Assembly (NCBI GenBank): GCA_032718475.1
Contig: JAUCBJ010000601.1
Coordinates: forward strand, 1 to 52,595
DNA length: 52,595 nt
Reading direction: 5' to 3'
From: Nemertoderma westbladi
Lineage: Eukaryota > Xenacoelomorpha > Nemertodermatida > Nemertodermatidae
Part shown: positions 21,937 to 36,700 of the stretch, in pieces
Layout of the letters: every line of letters starts with the position of its first letter
How positions within the stretch are numbered: the first letter of the stretch is position 1
Made by a program: the position numbers and the translations under genes
The notes under the pieces: generated by a model
What the model saw: the letters and a program-made list of their open reading frames with translations, nothing else
Databases searched by the model: none
What the model was told of the DNA's origin: nothing

Positions 21937-23608
21937 AGGGGGTATCACCCCCTGCGACACTAAGGGGGGTATCACCCCCTGCGACACTTAATGGGGGTAT
22001 CACCCCCTGCGACACTAAGGGGGGTATCACCCCCTGCGACACTTAATGGGGGTATCACCCCCTGCGACACTAAGGGGGGTATCACCCCCTGCGACACTTA
22101 AGGGGGGTATCACCCCCTGCGACACTAAGGGGGGTATCACCCCCTGCGACACTTAAGGTGGGTATCACCCCCTGCGACACTAAGGGGGGTATCACCCCCT
22201 GCGACACATAAGGGGGGTATCACCCCCTGCGACACTTAAGGGGGTATGATCCCCTGTGACACTTAAGGGGGGTATCACCCCCTGCGACCCTAAGGGGGGT
22301 ATCACCCCCTGCGACACTTAAGGGGGGTATCACCCCCTGCGACACTTAAGGGGGGTATCACCCCCTGCGACACTAAGGGGGGTATCACCCCCTGCGACAC
22401 ATAAGGGGGGTATCACCCCCTGCGACACTAAGGGGGGTATCACCCCCTGCGACACTTAATGGGGGTATCACCCCCTGCGACACTAAGGGGGGTATCACCC
22501 CCTGCGACACTTAAGGGGGGTATCACCCCCTGCGACACTAAGGGGGGTATCACCCCCTGCGACACTTAAGGTGAGTATCACCCCCTGCGACACTAAGGGG
22601 GGTATCACCCCCTGCGACACATAAGGGGGGTATCACCCCCTGCGACACTTAAGGGGGTATGATCCCCTGTGACACTTAAGGGGGGTATCACCCCCTGCGA
22701 CACTAAGGGGGGTATCACCCCCTGCGACACTTAAGGGGGGTATCACCCCCTGCGACACTAAGGGGGGTATCACCCCCTGCGACACATAAGGGGGGTATCA
22801 CCCCCTGCGACACTAAGGGGGGTATCACCCCCTGCGACACTTAATGGGGGTATCACCCCCTGCGACACTTAAGGGGGGTATCACCCCCTGCGACACTTAA
22901 GGGGGTATGATCCCCTGTGACACTTAAGGGGGGTATCACCCCCTGCGACACTTAAGGGGGGTATCACCCCCTGCGACACTAAGGGGGGTATCACCCCCTG
23001 CGACACTAAGGGGGGTATCACCCCCTGCGACACTTAAGGGGGTATCAGCCCCTGCGACACTAAGGGGGGTATCACCCCCTGCGACACTTAGAGGGGTATC
23101 ACCCCCCTTAAGGAGGGTATCACCCCCTGCGACACTTAAGGAGGGTATCACCCCCTGCGACACTTAAGGGGGGTATCACCCCCTGCGACACTTAAGGGGG
23201 GTATCACCCCCTGCGACACATAAGGGGGGTATCACCCCCTGCGACACTTAAGGGGGTATCAGCCCCTGCGACACTAAGGGGGGTATCACCCCCTGCGACA
23301 CTTAGAGGGGTATCACCCCCCTTAAGGAGGGTATCACCCCCTGCGACATTTAAGGAGGGTATCACCCCCTGCGACACTTAAGGGGGGTATCACCCCCTGC
23401 GACACTTAGAGGAGTATCACCCCCTTAAGGAGGGTATCACCCCCTGCGACACTTAAGGAGGGTATCACACCCTGCGACACTTAAGGGGGGTATCACCCCC
23501 TGCGACACTTAAGGGGGGTATCACCCCCTGCGACACTTAGAGGGGTATCACCCCCCTTAAGGAGGGTATCACCCCCTGCGACACTTAAGGAGGGTATCAC
23601 CCCCTGCG
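21937..23608. repeat. 27/28-bp minisatellite (about 60 units) of hairpin-forming units
   Basis: The unit is taaggggggtatcaccccct-gcgacact (27 bp, or 28 with an extra t). Each unit holds a ggggg-tatca-ccccc inverted pair, so single strands can fold in every unit. A tatgatcccctgtg variant marks higher-order structure at about 22245, 22658 and 22906. A compound variant (ttagaggggtatcacccccc-ttaaggaggg) recurs four or five times after 23080. No coding. Confidence 0.95.
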
Positions 23609-24336
23609 ACTGCAAAATTGTCAAACTTTCTGAAATTTTTTGAAATTATTTTTTCTTCTATTTTTGTAGTTTGATAGAAGGGCTTTCATGTGGTGACATC
23701 GTTTTTCACCATAGAATGATAATATTTATTGCTGATATTCATATTCGGTAAAAAAAACCTTTTCTCAGTTTGCCGATTTTGACATTTTTCCTGACTAAAT
23801 TGAGTAAATTCCCTACTACCTTTTTATTTTTCACTCATTTTTTATCAAACCTATACCAAAATGTTCAGCAGCTTTAAGGCTACAATCGTGAGGACTGGTT
23901 TTGTAAAATATGTCCATTTGGATGTTCTATGATCCATTATGTTTCACTGTTTCTCTTTGTCTATCTCAAAATATATGAAGCCCGAAATATAGCCCGAACA
24001 TACTAAAACCCCCACATTTTTCAAAAACAATAATGTTGTGTTGAAATTTTCACAGAAGATAGCCTACATATCTAGGTTCATTGGGCCAAACTCTTAGACC
24101 GAGAACGGCAACCCAGTTGGTACTATAGATCCTTCTACATGAGATATTTTTCATAAAGTCCTCAAAATTTTTACAAATTTTGAAAAAAACCGACTTGCAC
24201 AAAAAGTCCCATATTTATCGAACAAAATGGTTTGCTAAGGTATCCAATCCATACTCAGTTATCTTAGTTAAATATCACAGATAATTGTGTTAAAGTTTCA
24301 GAACAGTAGCTATAAAAATAAAAAAAATATCGATTA
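23609..24336. other. AT-rich segment bounded by inverted minisatellite words
   Basis: About 730 bp of T/A-rich unique sequence between the 27-bp array and a single inverted unit at 24337. It has no ORF of note. It could be the interior of an element whose termini gave rise to the array. Confidence 0.45.
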
Positions 24337-24357
24337 GGGGTGATACCCCCCTTAGAC
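24337..24357 (-). repeat. single inverted unit of the 27-bp repeat
   Basis: aggggtgataccccccttag is the reverse complement of the array unit's core. With the array it makes an inverted-repeat pair around 23609-24336. Confidence 0.8.
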
Positions 24358-24827
24358 TTTTAATCGATGCCTGATTCTGACGACATCACGATATTGGTAA
24401 CCTCCCCCCTAAAGGGAGTGGGACACACTCCCGTTACGGATGACTCCTAAGAAAAGGGAAACCTAACTAAATGCTACATAATCTTAACCCGGGCTTGGAA
24501 ATCGAATTATCTACGCAAGTTATTTTAAAACCGACTAAACTACATTGTAAATTACGATAAAACATTGTAAAACATCGTAAGTTATTGAATTTTAGTTGAA
24601 ATTATAATATTATTTATTACCACGTTTGTACAGAGTTTAGTTTATATTGTAAATATAAACATTTACTATCTAAACTATAAGTTTGCAGGAATTGTGCGAA
24701 CGCGATAAAATGAAGTTGAAACTCACCGAAATATGAAACATACCGAATGTTCCAGTTGGAACAGCTTAGCAACTATTTATTGGTTAATTAAAACTAAAAT
24801 CGAAGAGAAACCAGTAAAAACAACATG
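24358..24827. other. intergenic, downstream of the ZC3H18-like gene
   Basis: AT-rich sequence with no recognised element. It precedes the probable polyadenylation site of the minus-strand gene. Confidence 0.45.
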
Positions 24828-24833
24828 TTTATT
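24828..24833 (-). promoter_or_regulatory. candidate polyadenylation signal AATAAA
   Basis: Reverse complement of tttatt in catgtttattaact, about 95 nt beyond the TGA of the ZC3H18-like exon. Position and sequence fit, but AT-rich context makes chance occurrence likely. Confidence 0.4.
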
Positions 24834-24926
24834 AACTATAATAATTAATAAATTTCAATATTGCAAAATATATTCCTAAACCACTTTCGGCTAATTTGTT
24901 ATGATGATTCCAATATATTCTAGTGT

Positions 24927-27335
24927 TCATATGGTCAGCTTGGATCTCTTCCGCGCTATGGCGTCCTCAACCGCCTTCAGTTGGTCCAGCAACTCATCGC
25001 GTCTCGTCGACGTGCGTTTCTTATCCTTGGCGGGATCCGCTCGCTCCTTCCGAGCGGGGGCGGCCGCCTCCACCGGGTCGTCGGCTCGCCGACGGGGCCG
25101 ATCCTTCGGGAGGGGATCCCGCGACACCCGGTCGAGGTCAGCGACCCGTCGGTCGGAGTCGGCCACCGCGGAGGCGACCCGTCGGCCGCTCGAGAGGACG
25201 AGTTTAACCGGCGCCCGGGGCGGCGGCCGTCGGTAGTCGCGGCGGTACCCGGGACTGTCCCGACGACGACCCAACCGGGACGACACCCCGGCGTGCCGTT
25301 GGGACGACGTCGGCGCAACCACCGGCACTAACGGCGCCTTGGACCGCGCCCACGGATCCCGCCACTCAACATCCGGCGGTTTAACCCCCAAATCCTTCGA
25401 CTTAGTGGAGGAAACCGCGTTCATCTTGGCCTTCGTCGCCTTTATACGGGAATCGGAAACGGATGAACTGGACGAGGAACTGGAGCTGCTGGAACTGCTG
25501 GAGGAACTGGTGAGGGAACTGAGACTCGCCGACCGCTTCCTCTCTACGACGGTGGACTCCGGTTTGGTGGAGGTGGCCGCCTGCACTGTGGGCGCCAACG
25601 TGCTGCTACTGATCGCCGCATCGCCCTCGGGCCGTGCCGTAGAACTCGAGGTAACCCGCCCCGGTTTTTCCTTCACTCCTCGGCTTTTACCTTTCGCTTT
25701 ATCGTAGGCGGTTTTCAGTTTATCGTATTCGTCTTTACGCGACGAACGGCGTTCCTTGGCGACGACTCGGTTTCCTGGCAACGCTGACATCAACTCCTGC
25801 TTCTTCTGGGTGACTCGTTTGAGTTTCTCTTTGAGTTTCCGTTTGAGTCGTTCGCGTGAGGAGGAGGAATCGCTGGAGGAGCTGAGAGAGGAGTACATGG
25901 AGGAGGAGCTGCTGGACACGGAGGAGTAGGAGCCGGCGCGCTCGGTGCGGCCAATCGGCGCGGCAGGGACGGTGCGCGCCCACGGGTCCTGGTACGGCGC
26001 GGCGCCCAGAAGGCCCATCTGGTGGGCGGGGTAGCCCCACCCCAGGGCGGGGGCCGGGGGGGCCTGCAGGGGGAAGGGGGCCGGTCGGGGGTGGCGGGAG
26101 GGGGACGACCCCCCCGAGGAGACCGGCGACGGACTCAGCGACGGACTCGCCGACCGATACCCCTTGGGTAGTCGCCTCCGGGAGGCTCCCTGCTTCCTCC
26201 GGGAAGCTCCCCCCTCCTCCCCAACCTCCTCCTCGTACATGTCCTCCAAGGACTGGCCCTTCGGCATCGCGTACATCCCGGGGTTGGTCGCGGTCGCCGG
26301 CCCCGTAGTCGCCGAGGATCGCAGATCGATCGCGCGACCGAACCGATCCTGGATCCCCTGGTTCATCCGCTTCTCCTCGAAGTTCGGCTCGGCCTCTCGC
26401 CGCGACTTCGCCCGGGCGATCGCTTCCCGCGCCGACTTCAACGCCACCTCCCACGGGCTCTCCTCCGGCTCCTCTTTGGCGGCTTTCGGTTTGGGTCTGG
26501 AGGCCCCGGGTTCGACCCCGGGTAGCAGCGGCATCGCCATCGGGAGCATCGGAGTCATCATCATAGGGGCCATCATCCCGGGGGGTGTGGACCCCCAGGG
26601 GGGGCGGTGCGGGTGGTTGCGTTGTTGTGGGGGGGCGGGGGGCGCGGTGGAGGGGGCGGCGGGTGGCGGCAGCCCCGGCGGGGGGCCGGTACCGGGGGGA
26701 GGGGGCAGTCCGCTGGGCACCGGACCCAGCAGACCGTCGCCCCCCCGCGGCGCTGGTGGGGGGCCCCCCCGGTGGCGGGGGGTGGGTGGGGGGGCGCTCC
26801 AGACTGGGAGGGGGCCCCGCGTACTGGGGCCGCTCGCCCGTGGGTTGCCCGGGCATTAACATGGGCACTGCGGGTAGCATTGTAGGCGCGGCAGAGGCAT
26901 TGAAGTTATCGTTGACTCCGGGATGTAGGAACTTACAGAAGACGCCCCATTGGCAGCGCTGCTCCAGGAAGTATTTACACAGCGGGCGTTTCTCCCCGAC
27001 CGGGGGGGCGGCCGACTGGGTTGCTACAGGTAGCTGAGGGGGCAGTGCCCCTAGCGGTTGGGTATTGGAACCCGACTTACCGGACCCCTCGGACCCAGAC
27101 AACTCTCCTTCATCCGACTTGATTCCCTCGGAACTCGCGATGTCCTCCAGGTCACTAATCGGCAGCTCGGCCACTTTGTGTTCGTCTATCCCAATGTCGT
27201 CACCCGAGGAAACATCCTCGAGAACTTTCTCCTCGACCATCCCCGTTACATCGTTGTCTTCTAAGTCCTCATTATAGTCCAGTTCGTGATCTTCTATTGC
27301 AACGTCAACATCAGGACCCACTATGTTTACTTTAA
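24927..27335 (-). CDS. ZC3H18: ZC3H18-like CCCH zinc-finger protein, large 3' coding exon
   Basis: ZC3H18 is a nuclear RNA-processing factor that in vertebrates links the cap-binding complex to the nuclear exosome (NEXT/ARS2 network). The exon opens after an acceptor tttttacag (first base 27335, phase 1) with an acidic region containing HELDYNED. A CCCH finger of spacing C-x7-C-x5-C-x3-H follows at about 26919-26979 (CKYFLEQRCQWGVFCKFLHP, then GVND), with a proline-rich stretch after it. Next come the family block ending EPNFEEKR, an EWRDPWARSK motif, a poly-Ser tract, a VKLVL motif and the C-terminal RRDELLDQLKAVEDAIARKR ending at TGA 24927-24929. Order and motifs match vertebrate ZC3H18. 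The reading frame shifts once between about 26690 and 26790 in C/G homopolymers, probably an indel error. The exon is about 800 codons; there is no ATG at its 5' end, so at least one upstream exon exists. Confidence 0.93.
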
Positions 27336-27734
27336 CTGTAAAAACAAGTGTAAATAACGGCGTTATTATATAGCTGCTATAGCATAGCTATAGCTTCTGT
27401 TTAGCTGCTATTTAGATTAGATTTTAGCACCAAAAGGTGCGCGGCGCCAGTCTAGCTGGCATTTATTTCTTTAAAGATCTCAGATAAAAAGTTAAATAAT
27501 ATAAATAATAAGAGTTAAAAGTAGGACACAAGGGTACCATATTCATAAATGTTCGTGTTTTCATGTTGTCATATCCTCCAAGAACTTCCAGATTATTTTT
27601 CATGCTGTTAATCTTCAAATTATAAGCTGATACTATGAAGCCTATGTGTCTTTGTTCGCTAGACCCAGTGGTCCCAACCAAGCTGATTTCCCTTAATCAA
27701 GTTTTTAGATGATATTTTGTGCCTGAAAATAGAT
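27336..27734. other. intronic spacer between the ZC3H18-like exon and the satellite
   Basis: Begins with the pyrimidine-rich acceptor region of the minus-strand exon. A 72-codon ORF (27463-27681) has no features. No element recognised. Confidence 0.5.
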
Positions 27735-30700
27735 TTAAGTGAATGCACTCCTTGTGTATCCACACAATATATGTAAGTGAATGCACTCCATGTGTATCCA
27801 CACAATAGATGTAAGTGAATGCACTCCATGTGTATCCACACAATAGATGTAAGTGAATGCACTCCATGTGTATCCACACAATAGATGTAAGTGAATGCAC
27901 TCCATGTGTATCCACACAATAGATGTAAGTAAATGCACTCCATGTGTATCCACACAATAGATGTAAGTGAATGCACTCCATGTGTATCCACACAATAGAT
28001 GTAAGTGAATGCACTCCATGTGTATCCACACAATAGATGTAAGTGAATGCACTCCATGTGTATCCACACAATATATGTAAGTGAATGCACTCCATGTGTA
28101 TCCACACAATAGATGTAAGTGAATGCACTCCATGTGTATCCACACAATAGATGTAAGTAAATGCACTCCATGTGTATCCACACAATAGATGTAAGTGAAT
28201 GCACTCCATGTGTATCCACACAATAGATGTAAGTGAATGCACTCCATGTGTATCCACACAATAGATGTAAGTGAATGCACTCCATGTGTATCCACACAAT
28301 AGATGTAAGTAAATGCACTCCATGTGTATCCACACAATAGATGTAAGTGAATGCACTCCACGTGTATCCACACAATAGATGTAAGTAAATGCACTCCACG
28401 TGTATCCACACAATAGATGTAAGTGAATGCACTCCATGTGTATCCACACAATAGATGTAAGTAAATGCACTCCATGTGTATCCACACAATAGATGTAAGT
28501 GAATGCACTCCATGTGTATCCACACAATAGATGTAAGTGAATGCACTCCATGTGTATCCACACAATAGATGTAAGTGAATGCACTCCATATGTATCCACA
28601 CAATAGATGTAAGTGAATGCACTCCATGTGTATCCACACAATAGATGTAAGTGAATGCACTCCATGTGTATCCACACAATAGATGTAAGTGAATGCACTC
28701 CACGTGTATCCACACAATAGATGTAAGTAAATGCACTCCACGTGTATCCACACAATAGATGTAAGTGAATGCACTCCATGTGTATCCACACAATATATGT
28801 AAGTGAATGCACTCCATGTGTATCCACACAATAGATGTAAGTGAATGCACTCCATGTGTATCCACACAATAGATGTAAGTGAATGCACTCCATGTGTATC
28901 CACACAATAGATGTAAGTGAATGCACTCCATATGTATCCACACAATAGATGTAAGTGAATGCACTCCATGTGTATCCACACAATAGATGTAAGTGAATGC
29001 ACTCCATGTGTATCCACACAATAGATGTAAGTGAATGCACTCCATGTGTATCCACACAATAGATGTAAGTAAATGCACTCCATGTGTATCCACACAATAG
29101 ATGTAAGTGAATGCACTCCACGTGTATCCACACAATAGATGTAGGTAAATGCACTCCACGTGTATCCACACAATAGATGTAAGTGAATGCACTCCATGTG
29201 TATCCACACAATATATGTAAGTAAATGCACTCCATGTGTATCCACACAATAGATGTAAGTGAATGCACTCCACGTGTATCCACACAATAGATGTAAGTGA
29301 ATGCACTCCATGTGTATCCACACAATAGATGTAAGTGAATGCACTCCATGTGTATCCACACAATAGATGTAAGTGAATGCACTCCATGTGTATCCACACA
29401 ATAGATGTAAGTAAATGCACTCCATGTGTATCCACACAATAGATGTAAGTAAATGCACTCCATGTGTATCCACACAATAGATGTAAGTAAATGCACTCCA
29501 CGTGTATCCACACAATAGATGTAAGTGAATGCACTCCATGTGTATCCACACAATAGATGTAAGTAAATGCACTCCATGTGTATCCACACAATAGATGTAA
29601 GTGAATGCACTCCATGTGTATCCACACAATAGATGTAAGTGAATGCACTCCATGTGTATCCACACAATAGATGTAAGTGAATGCACTCCATATGTATCCA
29701 CACAATAGATGTAAGTGAATGCACTCCATGTGTATCCACACAATAGATGTAAGTGAATGCACTCCATGTGTATCCACACAATAGATGTAAGTGAATGCAC
29801 TCCACGTGTATCCACACAATAGATGTAAGTAAATGCACTCCACGTGTATCCACACAATAGATGTAAGTGAATGCACTCCATGTGTATCCACACAATATAT
29901 GTAAGTGAATGCACTCCATGTGTATCCACACAATAGATGTAAGTGAATGCACTCCATGTGTATCCACACAATAGATGTAAGTGAATGCACTCCATGTGTA
30001 TCCACACAATAGATGTAAGTGAATGCACTCCATATGTATCCACACAATAGATGTAAGTGAATGCACTCCATGTGTATCCACACAATAGATGTAAGTGAAT
30101 GCACTCCATGTGTATCCACACAATAGATGTAAGTGAATGCACTCCATGTGTATCCACACAATAGATGTAAGTAAATGCACTCCATGTGTATCCACACAAT
30201 AGATGTAAGTGAATGCACTCCACGTGTATCCACACAATAGATGTAGGTAAATGCACTCCACGTGTATCCACACAATAGATGTAAGTGAATGCACTCCATG
30301 TGTATCCACACAATATATGTAAGTGAATGCACTCCACGTGTATCCACACAATAGATGTAGGTAAATGCACTCCACGTGTATCCACACAATAGATGTAAGT
30401 GAATGCACTCCATGTGTATCCACACAATATATGTAAGTAAATGCACTCCATGTGTATCCACACAATAGATGTAAGTGAATGCACTCCACGTGTATCCACA
30501 CAATAGATGTAAGTGAATGCACTCCATGTGTATCCACACAATAGATGTAAGTGAATGCACTCCATGTGTATCCACACAATAGATGTAAGTGAATGCACTC
30601 CATGTGTATCCACACAATAGATGTAAGTAAATGCACTCCATGTGTATCCACACAATAGATGTAAGTAAATGCACTCCATGTGTATCCACACAATAGATGT

Positions 30701-33700
30701 AAGTAAATGCACTCCACGTGTATCCACACAATAGATGTAAGTAAATGCACTCCACGTGTATCCACACAATAGATGTAAGTGAATGCACTCCATGTGTATC
30801 CACACAATAGATGTAAGTGAATGCACTACATGTGTATCCACACAATAGATGTAAGTGAATGCACTCCATGTGTATCCACACAATAGATGTAAGTGAATGC
30901 ACTCCACGTGTATCCACACAATAGATGTAAGTGAATGCACTCCATGTGTATCCACACAATAGATGTAAGTGAATGCACTCCACGTGTATCCACACAATAG
31001 ATGTAAGTGAATGCACTCCATGTGTATCCACACAATAGATGTAAGTGAATGCACTCCATGTGTATCCACACAATAGATGTAAGTAAATGCACTCCATGTG
31101 TATCCACACAATAGATGTAAGTGAATGCACTCCACGTGTATCCACACAATAGATGTAAGTAAATGCACTCCATGTGTATCCACACAATAGATGTAAGTGA
31201 ATGCACTCCACGTGTATCCACACAATAGATGTAAGTAAATGCACTCCACGTGTATCCACACAATAGATGTAAGTAAATGCACTCCATGTGTATCCACACA
31301 ATAGATGTAAGTAAATGCACTCCATATGTATCCACACAATAGATGTAAGTGAATGCACTCCATGTGTATCCACACAATAGATGTAAGTGAATGCACTCCA
31401 TGTGTATCCACACAATAGATGTAAGTGAATGCACTCCATGTGTATCCACACAATAGATGTAAGTAAATGCACTCCATGTGTATCCACACAATAGATGTAA
31501 GTGAATGCACTCCACGTGTATCCACACAATAGATGTAAGTAAATGCACTCCATGTGTATCCACACAATAGATGTAAGTAAATGCACTCCATGTGTATCCA
31601 CACAATATATGTAAGTGAATGCACTCCATGTGTATCCACACAATAGATGTAAGTGAATGCACTCCATGTGTATCCACACAATATATGTAAGTGAATGCAC
31701 TCCACGTGTATCCACACAATAGATGTAAGTGAATGCACTCCATATGTATCCACACAATATAGGCCTATGTAAGAGAATGCACTCCATGTGTATCCACACA
31801 ATATATGTAAGTGGATGCACTCCATGTGTATCCACACAATAGATGTAAGTGAATGCACTCCATGTGTATCCACACAATAGATGTAAGTGAATGCACTCCA
31901 TGTGTATCCACACAATAGATGTAAGTGAATGCACTCCATGTGTATCCACACAATAGATGTAAGTAAATGCACTCCATGTGTATCCACACAATAGATGTAA
32001 GTGAATGCACTCCATGTGTATCCACACAATATATGTAAGTGAATGCACTCCATGTGTATCCACACAATAGATGTAAGTGAATGCACTCCATGTGTATCCA
32101 CACAATATATGTAAGTGAATGCACTCCATGTGTATCCACACAATAGATGTAAGTGAATGCACTCCATGTGTATCCACACAATAGATGTAAGTGAATGCAC
32201 TCCATGTGTATCCACACAATAGATGTAAGTAAATGCACTCCATGTGTATCCACACAATAGATGTAAGAGAATGCACTCCACGTGTATCCACACAATAGAT
32301 GTAAGTGAATGCACTCCATGTGTATCCACACAATATATGTAAGTAAATGCACTCCATGTGTATCCACACAATAGATGTAAGTGAATGCACTCCACGTGTA
32401 TCCACACAATAGATGTAAGTGAATGCACTCCATGTGTATCCACACAATAGATGTAAGTGAATGCACTCCATGTGTATCCACACAATAGATGTAAGTGAAT
32501 GCACTCCATGTGTATCCACACAATAGATGTAAGTAAATGCACTCCATGTGTATCCACACAATAGATGTAAGTAAATGCACTCCATGTGTATCCACACAAT
32601 AGATGTAAGTAAATGCACTCCACGTGTATCCACACAATAGATGTAAGTGAATGCACTCCATGTGTATCCACACAATAGATGTAAGTAAATGCACTCCATG
32701 TGTATCCACACAATAGATGTAAGTGAATGCACTCCATGTGTATCCACACAATAGATGTAAGTGAATGCACTCCATGTGTATCCACACAATAGATGTAAGT
32801 GAATGCACTCCATATGTATCCACACAATAGATGTAAGTGAATGCACTCCATGTGTATCCACACAATAGATGTAAGTGAATGCACTCCATGTGTATCCACA
32901 CAATAGATGTAAGTGAATGCACTCCACGTGTATCCACACAATAGATGTAAGTAAATGCACTCCACGTGTATCCACACAATAGATGTAAGTAAATGCACTC
33001 CACGTGTATCCACACAATAGATGTAAGTGAATGCACTCCATGTGTATCCACACAATATATGTAAGTGAATGCACTCCATGTGTATCCACACAATAGATGT
33101 AAGTGAATGCACTCCATGTGTATCCACACAATAGATGTAAGTGAATGCACTCCATGTGTATCCACACAATAGATGTAAGTGAATGCACTCCATATGTATC
33201 CACACAATAGATGTAAGTGAATGCACTCCATGTGTATCCACACAATAGATGTAAGTGAATGCACTCCATGTGTATCCACACAATAGATGTAAGTGAATGC
33301 ACTCCATGTGTATCCACACAATAGATGTAAGTAAATGCACTCCATGTGTATCCACACAATAGATGTAAGTGAATGCACTCCACGTGTATCCACACAATAG
33401 ATGTAGGTAAATGCACTCCACGTGTATCCACACAATAGATGTAAGTGAATGCACTCCATATGTATCCACACAATAGATGTAAGTGAATGCACTCCATGTG
33501 TATCCACACAATAGATGTAAGTGAATGCACTCCATGTGTATCCACACAATAGATGTAAGTGAATGCACTCCATGTGTATCCACACAATAGATGTAAGTAA
33601 ATGCACTCCATGTGTATCCACACAATAGATGTAAGTGAATGCACTCCACGTGTATCCACACAATAGATGTAAGTAAATGCACTCCATGTGTATCCACACA

Positions 33701-36700
33701 ATAGATGTAAGTAAATGCACTCCATGTGTATCCACACAATATATGTAAGTGAATGCACTCCATGTGTATCCACACAATAGATGTAAGTGAATGCACTCCA
33801 TGTGTATCCACACAATATATGTAAGTGAATGCACTCCACGTGTATCCACACAATAGATGTAAGTGAATGCACTCCATATGTATCCACACAATATAGGCCT
33901 ATGTAAGAGAATGCACTCCATGTGTATCCACACAATATATGTAAGTGGATGCACTCCATGTGTATCCACACAATAGATGTAAGTGAATGCACTCCATGTG
34001 TATCCACACAATAGATGTAAGTGAATGCACTCCATGTGTATCCACACAATAGATGTAAGTGAATGCACTCCATGTGTATCCACACAATAGATGTAAGTAA
34101 ATGCACTCCATGTGTATCCACACAATAGATGTAAGTGAATGCACTCCATGTGTATCCACACAATATATGTAAGTGAATGCACTCCATGTGTATCCACACA
34201 ATAGATGTAAGTGAATGCACTCCATGTGTATCCACACAATATATGTAAGTGAATGCACTCCACGTGTATCCACACAATAGATGTAAGTGAATGCACTCCA
34301 TGTGTATCCACACAATAGATGTAAGTGAATGCACTCCACGTGTATCCACACAATAGATGTAAGTAAATGCACTCCATGTGTATCCACACAATAGATGTAA
34401 GTAAATGCACTCCATGTGTATCCACACAATATATGTAAGTGAATGCACTCCATGTGTATCCACACAATAGATGTAAGTGAATGCACTCCATGTGTATCCA
34501 CACAATATATGTAAGTGAATGCACTCCACGTGTATCCACACAATAGATGTAAGTGAATGCACTCCATGTGTATCCACACAATAGATGTAAGTAAATGCAC
34601 TCCACGTGTATCCACACAATAGATGTAAGTAAATGCACTCCATGTGTATCCACACAATAGATGTAAGTAAATGCACTCCATATGTATCCACACAATATAG
34701 GCCTATGTAAGAGAATGCACTCCATGTGTATCCACACAATATATGTAAGTGGATGCACTCCATGTGTATCCACACAATAGATGTAAGTGAATGCACTCCA
34801 TGTGTATCCACACAATAGATGTAAGTGAATGCACTCCATGTGTATCCACACAATAGATGTAAGTGAATGCACTCCATGTGTATCCACACAATAGATGTAA
34901 GTAAATGCACTCCATGTGTATCCACACAATAGATGTAAGTAAATGCACTCCATGTGTATCCACACAATAGATGTAAGAGAATGCACTCCACGTGTATCCA
35001 CACAATAGATGTAAGTGAATGCACTCCATGTGTATCCACACAATATATGTAAGTAAATGCACTCCATGTGTATCCACACAATAGATGTAAGTGAATGCAC
35101 TCCACGTGTATCCACACAATAGATGTAAGTGAATGCACTCCATGTGTATCCACACAATAGATGTAAGTGAATGCACTCCATGTGTATCCACACAATAGAT
35201 GTAAGTGAATGCACTCCATGTGTATCCACACAATAGATGTAAGTAAATGCACTCCATGTGTATCCACACAATAGATGTAAGTAAATGCACTCCATGTGTA
35301 TCCACACAATAGATGTAAGTAAATGCACTCCACGTGTATCCACACAATAGATGTAAGTGAATGCACTCCATGTGTATCCACACAATAGATGTAAGTAAAT
35401 GCACTCCATGTGTATCCACACAATAGATGTAAGTGAATGCACTCCATGTGTATCCACACAATAGATGTAAGTGAATGCACTCCATGTGTATCCACACAAT
35501 AGATGTAAGTGAATGCACTCCATATGTATCCACACAATAGATGTAAGTGAATGCACTCCATGTGTATCCACACAATAGATGTAAGTGAATGCACTCCATG
35601 TGTATCCACACAATAGATGTAAGTGAATGCACTCCACGTGTATCCACACAATAGATGTAAGTAAATGCACTCCACGTGTATCCACACAATAGATGTAAGT
35701 AAATGCACTCCACGTGTATCCACACAATAGATGTAAGTGAATGCACTCCATGTGTATCCACACAATATATGTAAGTGAATGCACTCCATGTGTATCCACA
35801 CAATAGATGTAAGTGAATGCACTCCATGTGTATCCACACAATAGATGTAAGTGAATGCACTCCATGTGTATCCACACAATAGATGTAAGTGAATGCACTC
35901 CATATGTATCCACACAATAGATGTAAGTGAATGCACTCCATGTGTATCCACACAATAGATGTAAGTGAATGCACTCCATGTGTATCCACACAATAGATGT
36001 AAGTGAATGCACTCCATGTGTATCCACACAATAGATGTAAGTAAATGCACTCCATGTGTATCCACACAATAGATGTAAGTGAATGCACTCCACGTGTATC
36101 CACACAATAGATGTAGGTAAATGCACTCCACGTGTATCCACACAATAGATGTAAGTGAATGCACTCCATATGTATCCACACAATAGATGTAAGTGAATGC
36201 ACTCCATGTGTATCCACACAATAGATGTAAGTGAATGCACTCCATGTGTATCCACACAATAGATGTAAGTGAATGCACTCCATGTGTATCCACACAATAG
36301 ATGTAAGTAAATGCACTCCATGTGTATCCACACAATAGATGTAAGTGAATGCACTCCACGTGTATCCACACAATAGATGTAAGTAAATGCACTCCATGTG
36401 TATCCACACAATAGATGTAAGTAAATGCACTCCATGTGTATCCACACAATATATGTAAGTGAATGCACTCCATGTGTATCCACACAATAGATGTAAGTGA
36501 ATGCACTCCATGTGTATCCACACAATATATGTAAGTGAATGCACTCCACGTGTATCCACACAATAGATGTAAGTGAATGCACTCCATATGTATCCACACA
36601 ATATAGGCCTATGTAAGAGAATGCACTCCATGTGTATCCACACAATATATGTAAGTGGATGCACTCCATGTGTATCCACACAATAGATGTAAGTGAATGC

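Noticed and set aside
21937-23608. CRISPR-like array
   Set aside because: Repeat units are contiguous with no unique spacers, and the surrounding DNA is eukaryotic.
26164-26859. Plus-strand ORFs opposite the ZC3H18-like exon (up to 231 codons)
   Set aside because: GC-rich antisense shadows of the minus-strand coding exon.
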